Source of the DNA: Owenia fusiformis
Taxonomy: Eukaryota > Annelida > Polychaeta > Sabellida > Oweniidae
NCBI GenBank assembly: GCA_903813345.2
Contig: CAIIXF020000006.1
Location: forward strand, 16,372,348 to 16,436,347
Length of the DNA stretch: 64,000 nt
Direction of reading: 5' to 3'
This document shows, piece by piece, positions 21,601 to 33,200 of the stretch (position 1 is its first letter; each line of letters opens with the position of its first letter). Below the pieces are notes generated by a model. It was not told where the DNA came from. It did not search any database and worked only from the letters and a program-made list of their open reading frames with translations. Made by a program: the position numbers and the translations under genes.

Positions 21601-23646
21601 CTGTACAGATTGATGATTTATATAGTGTTCGTTGGGATTTGCTATTCCGTGGAGTTGCCATTTTCTAGTTGCACAATGGTCTCCTGATTTTCATTTTTCA
21701 TTATGAAATATCAAACCTTTTCTTGTTCTGCCGATTAACCTACAGTTGGGGATTCTGTAATTCATTTTTATGTAGGTTTCGGAAGAAATTAGTTTTTGAA
21801 TGGCACAGAGTGTACATATACTATCCACAATAGGACCAATTTATGCCAAACATTACGGGAGTAGATGATATCAGTAACTCATTTCAGTCATTATGACTCT
21901 GTGGAAGGGAATGATTGGGACACTTTACTGTAAGTCAGTCTTAGTGTCAAGGTAACCGCTTCCCAGTTAATTACATGGATTATTTTCATATTCAGCAATA
22001 TATTTTTCTTTTCCAGGAAAAAAATACTACTTCAACACCAGCACTAAAGAGTCCCAGTGGGAACCACCAATGGCAGGAGAAAAAGTTCGCTGTTCCCATA
22101 TTCTTGTGAAACATAAAGATTCACGCAGACCATCCTCATGGCGGGAAGAAACAATAACTATAACAAAAGAAGAGGCCCTTGAAAAACTTACAGGTATGTC
22201 ACATGTATTGTTTTATCAAATAAAGCTATATCTTATATGTTGGAAATAGGGGTCAATTTAAATGGCACCGGATTATGTAAAGTTTGCTTGAGATCCCCCC
22301 ACCCCATGTGAATTTGATTCACAATATTGCCCCCGGGATAGGAATTTGATGCCGCCTCCAAAAAAAGTTGCACCTCCTCATTCTACTTGTATTCATAGAC
22401 AACTCTACAAGTTGCCCACCTATTCCATAAGAACTGATCCAACATACGTACAGCTTTATTATCCCAACGAACGAAGTTCGTTAGGGATATAGTGAAGCCC
22501 TCCGTCCGTCCGTCTGTCAGTCCATCAGTGCGTCAGTCAGTCAGTCAGTCAGTCCGTCCGTCTGTCCGGAAGATAACTCAAATACTAGTTGACAGATTTT
22601 CTTCATATTTAGTGGAAAGATGTATATTGGTGAATAGTTTTACGCTAAAAAAAATTTTCCAAGATGGCCGCCGCTTTAAAAATGACGGGACTTTTTCGCA
22701 AAAATCATAAATTTTTCATTCTAAACCAAAGTAATTAATATTATTGTTTGAAATTTTGGTAGTGCATTCACAACATTTATCTATTTCACATATATTCCGT
22801 GTTTTTCATCCTGACCCCCAGGGGCCATGTATGGGGGGACAGGAAAACAGAAATTTTCGCTAATTTTTAGATCTTTCTGAAGTATAGCTTTATTATACTC
22901 AAATGAAAGGCAATTAAGAGTAGATTGCAAATATTGTATCTTTTTTCTGATTCGAGCCTCGTAAAATTCAAAATGGCCGTCTAATGTACGATTTCGCAAT
23001 AATTTTTCGATCCCTCAAAGTATGGCTATATTATACTCAAATTGAAGGAATTTTGGAGTAGATCACAATTATGTTATTATTTTTCAGATTTGTACCTCAG
23101 AAAATTCAAAATGGCTGCTTTGCAGGAATTCGCAATTCTAAAATCTAATTTTTTCATTTTCAACCAAAGTATTGAGTATAATTGATTGGAATTCGGTAAT
23201 TGATATTTTGTTCGTTGGGATTTGCTACTCCGCGGAGTTGCCGTTATCTAGTTCTCCACTTTTGTTGAACAGATACAAACCATGGCCCTTCCCAGCCCAT
23301 TTTTGTCAAAAATATCAGGCATTAGACTGACATTCTACTAGAAAAACTTTTGAATGGTGCATTGTGGTAACCTTCAGATTTTTAATGCCTTGTTATCTGA
23401 TAAAATGGTTTCCATTATTTTTCAGGACTGTTTGAAAGGATTAAGTCTGGGGAGTCTCAGTTTGACGAAATTGCACAAGTTGAGAGTGACTGTAGCTCAG
23501 CAAAGCGAGGTGGAGATCTAGGATTTTTCGGTAGAGGGCAGATGCAAAAGCCGTTTGAGGATGCAGGATTCTCTTTAGGAGTTGGAGAGATGAAATGTCC
23601 TGTTTCGACAGATTCAGGAGTGCACATTGTCAAGAGATTAGAATAA
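15634..23646 (+). CDS. PIN1: PIN1 peptidyl-prolyl cis/trans isomerase, complete
   Basis: Exons 15634-15682, 22017-22193 and 23426-23646 join to a 148-residue protein. PIN1 isomerises phospho-Ser/Thr-Pro bonds in nuclear and cytoplasmic regulators. The N-terminal WW domain (residues 4-34) has W8 and W31 and the YYFN core. Phosphate-contact residues appear as K11 and S13. The parvulin domain (about 38-148) keeps H44 (CSHILVKH), the basic site K48, R53 and R54 (SRRPSSW), catalytic C98 (SDCSSAK), the GQMQKPFE motif with M115 and F119, and H142 near the end. The WW-parvulin linker is about 15 residues shorter than in human PIN1 (163 aa). The start is chosen at the methionine five residues before PVGWE. 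The frame is open further up to an ATG at 15505, so a 43-residue extension is possible. Intron 1 is 6.3 kb and repeat-filled. Confidence 0.96.
16112..16665. mobile_element. CCTGTTAACT-ended element with CGCGGGATTT repeats, in PIN1 intron 1
   Basis: It begins CCTGTTAACTTGG and has the mirrored end GGGACAGTTAACAGG at about 16514-16528. The interior and right flank repeat words like CGCGGGATTTCGCGGGACA. A relative with the same kind of ends lies at 27729-28041, and a lone right-end-like piece (GGGACACTTGACAG) lies near 18060. Confidence 0.5.
16867..17765. mobile_element. 899-bp foldback element with 10-bp target duplication (MULE-like)
   Basis: Both ends read GGGTTTGTAGAAAAAACC inward. TTTCTAGATA flanks both sides (16857-16866 and 17766-17775). 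The arms match for about 350 bp around a spacer of roughly 200 bp. They include GGTACCGGGTA, a shared short frame (MYVTSFKIE or MCVTSFKIE) and GGTGCGATCGCACC next to a G or C run. The termini resemble those of the 500-bp element at 1680-2179. Confidence 0.85.
18159..18271. repeat. Perfect 43-nt-arm hairpin, founder-like unit of the hairpin satellite
   Basis: Arms 18159-18201 and 18229-18271 are exact reverse complements around a 27-nt loop. The inner part (AACTCGTCAAATAGCGCCCC) is the same palindrome repeated in the satellite downstream, so this unit may resemble the ancestor. Confidence 0.85.
18400..18835. repeat. Degenerate AGGGGCACTATTTAATAGCGCCCCT palindrome block
   Basis: Short palindromic words pairing GGGGC.CTATTTAATAGCGCCCC recur about every 60 bp, between runs such as ACATTATAATATAACATT. 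It looks like a decayed side branch of the neighbouring hairpin satellite. Confidence 0.6.
18850..19965. repeat. Satellite of hairpins, 137-141 bp period, 8 units
   Basis: Each unit carries CTCGTCAAATAGCGCCCCTC, a 27-nt loop (GCCATAAATCCTATGAGAA and onward), and the reverse complement of the arm. AGGGGCG recurs at 18914, 19051, 19188, 19325, 19462, 19599, 19740 and 19881. Some left arms differ by a base (CTCCTCAAAT for CTCGTCAAAT), weakening but not destroying the stem. It lies in PIN1 intron 1 on the sense side. Confidence 0.9.
19985..21670. mobile_element. Dispersed element copy A, containing a 162-bp array
   Basis: The left part (GAAGTATAGCTTTATTATAC and onward) and the right end (GTTCGTTGGGATTTGCTATT) both recur in the copy at 22455-23245. 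The element holds a short GGGCGGGTGG block and seven 162-bp repeats. It has no coding potential of its own. Boundaries are approximate. Confidence 0.55.
20290..21415. repeat. 162-bp tandem array, 7 copies
   Basis: CCAAACCGTTTGAGGGATTC recurs at 161-162 bp spacing (CCGT at 20317, 20479, 20641, 20802, 20964, 21126, 21288). Because 162 is a multiple of three, one frame stays open over two copies. Most copies break it with TAA, so I do not call a gene. Confidence 0.9.
22017..22193 (+). CDS. PIN1: PIN1 exon 2
   Basis: This 177-nt exon follows acceptor TTTTCCAG and ends at donor GTATGT. It encodes the second half of the WW domain (KKYYFN, SQWEPP) and the basic substrate pocket ([17 protein letters not shown]). 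Confidence 0.96.
22455..23245. mobile_element. Dispersed element copy B in PIN1 intron 2
   Basis: It starts with the palindrome AACGAACGAAGTTCGTT and GGGATATAGTGAAG, followed by a GTCC/GTCA microsatellite (about 22500-22570). It ends GTTCGTTGGGATTTGCTACT near 23216-23245, as copy A does. The middle has repeated CAAAATGGC words. No intact ORF. Confidence 0.6.
23426..23646 (+). CDS. PIN1: PIN1 exon 3
   Basis: This 221-nt exon runs from acceptor TTTTTCAG to stop TAA. It holds catalytic cysteine 98 (ESDCSSAK), [12 protein letters not shown] and the terminal [12 protein letters not shown] strand. Confidence 0.96.
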
Positions 23647-24354
23647 ATGGTACTCATCAATCATACAAATATTTACTAACTTCAAGGAAATCATGGACCT
23701 AGCCTTATTTAAGATTTATTTTACAATGGAACCACAGAGCATTCTCTACATCACTAAACTTGTACTTAAGAGTTTGTCCAAGAAAGAAGATACACTATAT
23801 TGGGGCAGTTATCATAACCATATGAACTATACGCTTAGAAGGACATTCTCAACAGAGTGTGAAGTTAACATACCATATTCTATCTAATGAGCACAGTGAA
23901 GTTTCCAAATTGAAATTTTTAAAAGGATAAGATACTGAGAGATTCTATTAAGTGCACATACAATATATTTAGATAACAGCAACACCAACTAGTCGAAGTA
24001 TCATAAGACACTATGCCATGCTCATGTGTATTCACATATCAAATATGAACAAAATCACTCTATTACTTTTTGAGTTATCGTAAAAAGTAAAATAACACAC
24101 ATTTGCCTTCTAGCCAAACTGTCATGATAAAACAGTGTGCCATGCTTATGAGTATACATGTATCAAATTGTTGTGTAAATAATCGAAACTAATGCATTAA
24201 ACCTTTGTGCTTTCTTGAGACCATATTCCACATAAAAGTCGCATGTGCATTCATTGGAATAGTCATGTGTGCTCATTAGAAAGAATACAATAACAATTTT
24301 GCCAAATCTATTCATGTTTGTGCAAGGCATATTGAAATTTTCAACAGGGAGCTT

Positions 24355-24360
24355 AATAAA
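24355..24360 (+). terminator. Candidate poly(A) signal of PIN1
   Basis: AATAAA lies about 700 nt after the stop codon and is the first AATAAA after the one overlapping the stop itself. The 3' end cannot be confirmed from sequence alone. Confidence 0.4.
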
Positions 24361-25103
24361 TGCAGGTCATCCCTGATACTAGTATCTTGTACAAAGGATA
24401 TAAAACAAACAAGAGACCTATTTGAACAAGAAGTCATTGTTGTGTTTAATAATCCATTTTACTTTGAAATCATAGACTTTAGAGTACATTAAAATATTCT
24501 GGACATAGCAATTTTCTCTGACCGGTCATTTGTTTAGTAACAAGGTAGATATCATTAGTTTTGCAATTTAGTTTTGTATTGTTCTATTCATAAATGTAAA
24601 TTGGTTCTATTTCATTGAGTGTCTCTATTAAAAAAAATAGATATTTCTAAGAATATGTAAGCTATAATGCTATTGTATAGTATATATTTTGTTGTATTTT
24701 TACAGTATCACACGCATATTTTCTAATGCAATACAAATGACATTGTCTACTACAATAATATTATACTTTTGTCCTTTGAATTTGACCATGTGAAGTGAAA
24801 TCCATGATTGGCACAGAATGCATTTTACCATTGTTCACATTCAGGTCACTGTCTTCTTCAAATGATCCAAGCAAAGTCTACATACAGTAATAGCTAGAGA
24901 ATGATTCCACTGTTAAAAAAATTGTTTCCCTATTCTATAAGATAACATATTCAGAACTTTTATGAGAATTCACTGTTTTGATTTTTGCACAATGACAAAA
25001 TAGAAGTCAGTTGCTCTATTTATTACATCACCATCTCTTTTGTCAGCTCAAATACACAGAATGTCATAGAGGGCTAACAAAAAATTCAAAAAGGCCTTAG
25101 TTA

Positions 25104-25400
25104 GTACCCCAGACAGGTTGAATGATGCAGTTGTATTTTTACTCCATATTTGCAATAGAACAACCATTCTTATTGAAATTTTCAGGATTTACACTAGAGA
25201 CAATTTCTAATTTTATTGACAGTGCGGTATTTTTGAAAAAAGCCTATCAAAATCATAAAAATAGGAATTTCTTTAAAATATTTTTTTTCCATGTTGGAAA
25301 TTGTCTCCAAAATAAATCATGAAAATTTCAATAAGAATGGCTGTTCTATTGCAAATATAGGGTAAAAACATGACTGCATCATACAACCTGTCCGGGGTAC
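25104..25400. mobile_element. 297-bp foldback MITE flanked by TA
   Basis: The ends are GTACCCCAGACAGGTTG and the complement of GTACCCCGGACAGGTTG. TA is on both sides, and the arms match for roughly 110 bp. This fits a Tc1/mariner-type MITE. Confidence 0.8.
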
Positions 25401-26543
25401 TAAGCTAAAATGTCCTGTTTAAAAACCCATTCTTACTATTGAAAATGGATTCTACCAACTCTCCCACATAAATATACTTGTAATATGAGACTATCACTTG
25501 AGAAAATGAGGATTCTGTAACTATCCCCATGATGACATACAATTGATGATATGCAGGTTTTAAGTCAATTGTATCCCCATGTTAAGTCAATACATTGATT
25601 GGACAAATTGCGACCTACAACCAATGGCATCATTAATCTGGCCAACAGGCCCAATTTGTTTTTGATTCTGTCGTCTTCTTAACCTCTTGAATACCCAGAA
25701 TGACGGATATATCTGTCACAAATAAAATCCATTTGGAACCCAGAGCGACAGATATATCTGTCACAGAATTTTTCACTAAAACTGCTCTAACTTTGGCATT
25801 TTTTTTATCCAATCTTCACAACTAATGCTTTAGAATGTATGTAATGGGTCTATGTTTACTCTTCTTATGAAGTCAAATATCAAACATAGTGTTTTTAGAT
25901 GTAAATATCCAGAAAACTAGCAGAAAATGAAAAATGCTCTGGTTTCAAACCCTTTTTAGAGGCTGGTATTGAAGAGGTTAACTATCTGTTCGCAAAAGTG
26001 TAGATTTTCTTAAAAACATGATACTGACACATGTTACGTTTATGATATAAATGTCATGGAGATTTTTCCAACAACTCGATTCCAACAACTGAACAACTCG
26101 TGAAATAAGGAAAAAAGAAAAATCATACCTTGGAGGTTCTGAAACTTTGTTACCAAAATGGATACATTTTGCCTCTGGTTTGAAAAGTGCAGTACGAGTG
26201 ATACTGGGAAATAACATTTGAAGTTCTGAACTTTGAAAATATCAAAGGATTAGAGACTCACCTATATTTGTTATTTACTTAAGGTGAGAAAATTCGTCAT
26301 CCTACACAAGGTGTGTACTAAATTAAGTGTGACACTTGAACATGCAGAGTAAGGTACAACACAAGGGAGCAAACTAATGTTTTCATTGTTACAGAAAGAT
26401 CTGGTTTAGTTTCGAGATATTTTTATATGTAAATAGAGAGGTTAAGCTACATGTAATTTAAAAAATCTTGAACGTGAACTTCAATGTAACCTCTCAGTAC
26501 AAAATAACAGTAAAAAACATTCAACTTATTTCCATATTAAAGT

Positions 26544-26549
26544 TTTATT
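26544..26549 (-). terminator. Candidate poly(A) signal of CSNK2B distal form
   Basis: TTTATT on the plus strand reads AATAAA on the minus strand, about 535 nt after the stop of the distal terminal exon. Confidence 0.4.
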
Positions 26550-27082
26550 TTGACAATGTAGAAAAAAGTAATGAACAATTCATGAAACAGCTGTTCTAAA
26601 AAGTACTTCATTGTCTCAGTTATCACATCAGCTATCGGGTGGTTTTTGGGATTGGGCATTTTGTTCACCATATGAGGCCGGGTATGAGGCTTTGTGGGTT
26701 ATTTGAAGTGTCCAATGCTAGAGTAGTACCTCATTTAATGTTCAACCGGTGGACTGTGTATAATATTTCATTAACGTTTTTACAAAAAGTCTTTATATCA
26801 AAACAATATATATTACAGTACATATATCTAAACCTGACAACAAATGTCATATGCCCAATCAATATTATTAGAGTATATGTGAGGTGTTTGAGTATAGTAA
26901 ATCACTAAATCCTTGTCATGTGTTCTTATACATTTTACAGCAATTTGTCTTGCAGTTTCATATAAATATTGTCTTATCCACTAAGTGATCCATTCAGATC
27001 ATGAACACAAGACCTAGTATTTCTCAAAAATGAGAATATCTGAAACTGATAATTATGAATATCCCTCTGTTCACTGTGTTCA

Positions 27083-27203
27083 TTATTTAAAGATGGCTGT
27101 CTTTGATGTGCTACGTGGGCGTCCAGAGACTGATCTTGATCTTGCTTGTGAGGCCTGGGTTTGGATTTGGTATGCCAATGGGTGAATCTTGAACCCGTAC
27201 AAC
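27083..27203 (-). CDS. CSNK2B: CSNK2B alternative terminal exon, distal
   Basis: After acceptor CACTTTCAG the exon completes the same split arginine and encodes [20 protein letters not shown], then a serine- and arginine-rich stretch ending SKTAIFK and TAA. The first nine residues equal those of the proximal exon and the rest differs, giving a more basic, Ser-rich tail. Confidence 0.88.
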
Positions 27204-30200
27204 CTGAAAGTGCAGAAAATATTAACATTTTGTAGCAATGGAGATAAACTACTTGGAAGTGTACATGTATTTAAACACCAACGATTTTATAATAACATAA
27301 TTAAATTGCCATGGGGGGCAAACATGAATTCAAAGAATATTATTTTATATTGGAAATGGGATGGTGATAAAGGTATCCATAACTCATGTAACAATAATTT
27401 TATATTTGTTATTTACATAAAATTGTTTTTTAACTGTCAATGATTTGACAGATTCCATTTGGGACTATTAAACTGGCAAAAATACAAAGGAACCATTTCA
27501 AGGTAACTGTAATATTGAAAAATTGTGACAATCTTTGAAAGACAGCAGAAACATACCATGATATGGGCTATATACATCCTGTATGGGTTACAGGTAAAGT
27601 GAATTTAAGTTTGCCAAAATCGTTATTACTAATTCATTAATGTTTATCATTGTTTTAATACCATAATAGATTGTTTCTATAAACCCTGCCACCTTTCAAT
27701 ATATCAGAGAAACTAGCTTGATGATGTCATAGGCAGGCCTGTCAACTTGGGAACACCTAACATGAGTGAGGGTGGGGGGTAGGTACGAAATATTCCGAAG
27801 TAAATGCGTGACATATATACGGTATCAGCGTGAAGTCAGAAAATGTGTTCGGTTTTTTGGCGTTTGTTTTTTTGCTATATCGGTCATCACTTTTTTGAAG
27901 TTTTTCTTCAGAAATATTTTTGCTTGACAATAATCAAGTAAAATGCGTATGTCAGGCAAAAAAACTGGCGTGACTTCAAATTTTCCAGCAAATGTGTGAC
28001 AAATACGCAAATTGAGGGACAGTTGAACAGCCTGCATAGGTTGTATTTTTAAAATTAGCAATAAGTTAATCTTGTTTTTTTATGGTCAAATTCCTACCTT
28101 CAACCAATGACATCATCAATTTAGCCAATATATCATAGTTTTCTAATATATCAAAAGGTGGCAGGATTTAACGATCCATTGTCTCATTATTTTTAAATTG
28201 GAAAAAGGTAAATATTCAACTAGACTGCTTTTAAATCAGGATCATTTATTTGTTTGTAAAACATTAGCCAGAGACTTGACACAACATTCTTAGGAATTTT
28301 ACCTTAGGTACGCAATTTGGTATCCTATCTCCATTATTTTTCACAGACAATTTTATAATATTTATGTGCAATTTTTATTCTTTATTGTTTGGTCATACAG
28401 TCTATATATAATCACCCGTTCTATTTACAAGTGGCATTATTTCGGGTTTAAATACATAATAAATTCTAGCATACATTACAGTCATACGAAACAAAAAAAA
28501 ACAAAATAAATAGAATACATAATATCTATATGTACATACAATTAATTTTACTCTGAATTACCATTTATTGCTGAGAATTCTTTAAAGCTCAACTGTGGTG
28601 TTCATGTGATATGAAGACTTACTGTAACACATGTAATTTTTTGTATTTCCTGAATCCTGAACATTGCCTCTAAATGGGATATAACATCAGGGCTCTCACT
28701 AGGCTTTTAGACTGTGGCGCAGCACCACAGTCTGTTTAGCTTGCACCACAACCTATTGGCAAATCATGATTGTTCCCACAGTCTAAACTTGAATACATGT
28801 TAATAGCATGTAAAAGGGATAAAATATATCATACATATGATTTATCACGATTGAACGGTTATGCTGAAGATGTTTCCACCACACCCTTAATATTTCCTGG
28901 TGAGAGCCCTGAACATGATGTGAAAATAACATGCTTTACAGTAAGTAATCAAATAAAACTGGATATTATTGTGACTTGAGACAAAGCGGTTCAGAACATC
29001 ACAACTTAAGCGCAACATAATAAGAGAAAACAAGAAAAATCAGACAAAACATTTCATCCTAATTTATAATTCAAAGATAAAGTCCAAAAATAAAGTGAAA
29101 ACAATGCACAGTAAAACATTGATTTACAAATGAACAATTTCAACAAAACCTTCCTCAACCAAACCAACAGTAAACCATTATGATATATTGTATGTTAAAC
29201 ATGGAACTTATACACCCCACGGGGTGTCTTTTCATGTCAATGTAAAATACTGTATCTGAAACATTTAAAATAAAGTGAATTGAATTGAATTGAAAAAATT
29301 AGACCAGTACACAAGTGACAAAGTATGCCAATGGCCAACATCATTCTAATATGACTAAAATACAAGCTTGTGAACCATGATGAAAATATAAGGTGTTTTG
29401 AGCACAGATAATTTATCATTTAAATATGATGAGCGTAACTTCAATAGGTTGAAAAGAATCTTTTTCCATGGAAACTATCAACATTACAATGCATTGGAAT
29501 ATGTAATTTATTCATTTGGAGAAGTCAACGAAGTGAGGTACATTGAAGTATTGATAGTGTTGCCTGTGCTCATCTATTATTATACGCCAAGTAACCCTCC
29601 CTTCCATTCTCAAAAATGTCCATTTCGGGATCGAGATAAGGAATAGGGAGTGGGAGGCTGTTAGAGATTTCCCACAATAAAATAATTCAATGTAGATTTA
29701 TTCCAACCCTCAGTAAAGTTAGAAAGCAATAGTCACATCCGATAAAAATTATATCACTGGTTAACAAGCACTTCACTGTCTATAGTGCTTTAAGGTACTT
29801 GTATTTGATTCTATCACAAAGCAGTGAAGAGAGTTGCAATATGTGTTTCAGGAAACAGACCTTGTACGGGTCTGTTATACTATTATACATGTATTATCTT
29901 TAAATGTTAGTTAGCTTGATCTTCTATGTTAGAACAAGGTCATTGTTTTTCATTGTAACCTAGTGCTCCAATGGGTATATTAGCTTGTTTCCTATGTTAT
30001 AACGTGGTCAGCGCTTGCCATTGTGACCAAGTCCCCGCATGGGCATTTTAAAGTTAGCTGCGGCCTGATATTGTAGCTGGTAACTTAGAGGATGTATCTT
30101 GAACCCATAAAGCCTACAATCACACAAACGGAAGCATCAGTCACTGCAAGCTATTACCCATAACCCACTCAAAATTTCACATGGTATGTTATTGATATTT

Positions 30201-33200
30201 TCTTGCCTCTCATGTACCAGGTCAATATTTAAATAATGCCAAAAAATATTTATATTTCCAATCCTACCTCCCTCACAAATGTAACTGAACATTTACTGAT
30301 CATGATCAAAATGTATCTCACTTATACTAAAAGTGTAATGGACTTTTTACCCCCACCCAAACAAATTAATTCTTTACACTAGTGGATATCAATCATAAAC
30401 TAGCCTTTTCCTAATTTTTTTGCTAAAATGTCAAAAACATGACCATGTTAGAATTTTTGAGATGGGGACATCCTACACCTGATTAAGAGGAGGAGCGCTC
30501 CCATAATGCACCAATAACATTTTGAATGACAATAAAGTTATCTGGCCATAACTTTTGAAATTAAAATGAACAGAGCTCCATATAAATTAAGGCAAATAAT
30601 TCTAAAATTTTATCAAAATTATGAAAAAGCGCTGAGATTTTATAATGATACTAATACTAATGGAGCACTCATCCCATTTAATCATGCGGACACAAAACCA
30701 AATTGTGACAAAGGCAATTGCAAAAGTAGTTTTCATTTGTTAGGTTCACACTAACAGGTATCATTAGAAACAATTAATGGGTATTGAAGAGAATTTGAAA
30801 TGTTTGGGTGTAAAAAAAAACCAAGCAGCATGCTATCTTAAATGTGAAATTGTAGCTGATAAAATACATCAAAAAGAGATTGTTAATGTTCATATCATTT
30901 GCACAAACAATTTGAAAATGATACAAAACAGATTTAACTATATATGATGATATGTTAAATCAAGCATCTACAGGCAAAATAAGCAAGAAGCTGAGTTTTG
31001 TGTTTGTTCATTGCGAATATCAAGCCGTCAACACTTTAAAATGCCCAAGTGTCCTGGTGCGGAAGTCTCAACTTCTGGAGTTGCAATATTTCAGGCTCCT
31101 TCCTTGCGTCATCATTTGATTAATTTGACTAATTTATCTTAATCTATTATGCAGTGTGTGTACTTACTTACCATACTTAATTCGAATAACACACATGATA
31201 TTTCCAAACAAACCTGTGATTCAATGATAAAAGACATCCTGTTTTTCTTCTTAATATATTTCCTTTTTAAAACATTTTCGGTATTCTCTCCAGAATTTTT
31301 TTCAATTGGGTCAAATTCATTGGTATATATTCTGACTCAGTGAGATTCAAGGCTCGGCCAAAATTATCTAATTTATGATTTTTACAAAATTCTTAACTGA
31401 TATTTTTCTCATATGAATGATCACAGGTATGTACTTACTACTTAATACAAGAGAATATGTCCAAATAACGAGAACTTAATAAACTGTTATGTGTACATAT
31501 ATTACAGTCTGATTTTGAAAATATTGATTGCCCAAATGCAACTTAGCACGTGACCTTTTTTATTTTTATAGCAAAGTGTGACACGTCTTGCCTTAAACAT
31601 GACATCAAGCAGAAAATTACATATTTTCAAGTTGCTTTCTCGGGGGAAGAAGACCAAAATGAATTCATAATGTAATTATTTGTTTTTTCAGAAGTTGAGA
31701 TTTGGACATGATCCCTTAAGTAAAAAATTAAATAAATTCACACCCTGGATAAAAATTTCCAACATTGAATAAATCAAAAGACAGAGGAAATAAAGCGACC
31801 AGGGTTTATTTTTTAGAAATGAAGTGTATACTCAGTGTTCCAGAAACGAAACCAAAGAATGGCTTCAAAACTGGATCACCCTGTAGAAAAATGTTAACAT
31901 ACCTAGGAACAAATTGATTAGCCGGTCGCTTTGGTCGATACTCCGGGTGCACCATGAAGAGCATGTGTGGAAAGCCAGTGCCAAAATAAGCGCCATCTGT
32001 GTGGTGGTGTCGAGACGATTTTGGGGTGTAGACATCCTGACATTTTGGACAATATAGTTTCACCATTGCTTCACCAGGTACATCAGATAAACCTAACAAT
32101 TAAAGGAAAATGCCAAATATTTATATCTGGTTATTTTCCACATAAAATGAATCAAGGAACAAATAAACTAAAACTATATATTTTGTATGACATTACTAAT
32201 CACGTGGGGGCCAATCTGATTGATCAGTTGATTTTAGTACGTTATTTATGACCATTAACAGTTATCTAACATTTCTTTTATAATGGCTATCGCAAGAACT
32301 CTCTCGTTGGGCTTACAATGAAGAAAACCGCATTTTTGTAGCTGCAAGTTGAGAAAACCTTGTCCTTAAAAGGAAAATGCCAAATATTTATATCTGGTTA
32401 TTTTCCACATAAAATGTATCTCTCCTGTTTAAATCCAGCAGTTGAAAATATTAATCATTGGTCAGTAAATGCGATTAACATTCTATTTCAATATTTATTT
32501 AAGAGAGAATCAGATCTAAGCGAGCAGGTGAACAAAAAATTGTACCAATTTTAGAATATTTCTGGCTCATGTCATTTCTTGTCATATCTATTTTCTAGAA
32601 ATCCCCAAAGCGCACACTTTATTTCAGGAAAACTAGCAATTTTTACAATGATGTATTATTTTTCTATAAAAATGGTTAACATTCTTATTATTTGGGAGAA
32701 TTTAAACATTTTTCACCCAATTCTGCACTTTGAATCCATTATAACTTCACCAATTTATAACATATCATGAATCTTTTTGGAGATATTGTATTTGAAACTG
32801 TAAGGAATAGATTGGTAGGTCAATTGTACATTTTGCTTGTAATTTTGTCACCCCTATAGATCTGATTCTGCCTTTAAAGAAATCAATGAGTATGTTCTGA
32901 GACATGGTTCCACTACGAACAAGTTTCACTGTGTTTCAACAAAACTGAATTATTTACGTATGGGTTACATTACATTTGGTTGATTTCTGATTGGTCAATA
33001 TAATGCAATCAACATTTTATTTCAATATCAATATTCATTTAAAAAATCATTGAGTATATTCTCAGAAATGGTTCTACTAGGAACAAGTTTCATTGTATTT
33101 TAACATAACTGAATTATTTACCTATGGGTTACATTACATTTGGTTGATTTCTGATTGGTCAATACAATGCAATCAACATTTTATTTCAATATCAATATTC

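Larger units (their letters stand above)
23647..27082. other. PIN1 3' UTR and convergent intergenic region to CSNK2B
   Basis: PIN1 (plus) and CSNK2B (minus) converge here. Apart from the foldback at 25104-25400 and two poly(A) signals I see no gene. Short frames such as 26639-26908 show no family likeness. Confidence 0.5.

Noticed and set aside
31806-31880. A separate CSNK2B terminal exon starting after CTACAG at 31881
   Set aside because: The intron from the exon 4 donor would be only about 22 nt and the joined frame stops after five codons. True LYGFKIH exons are found at 30008 and 27083.
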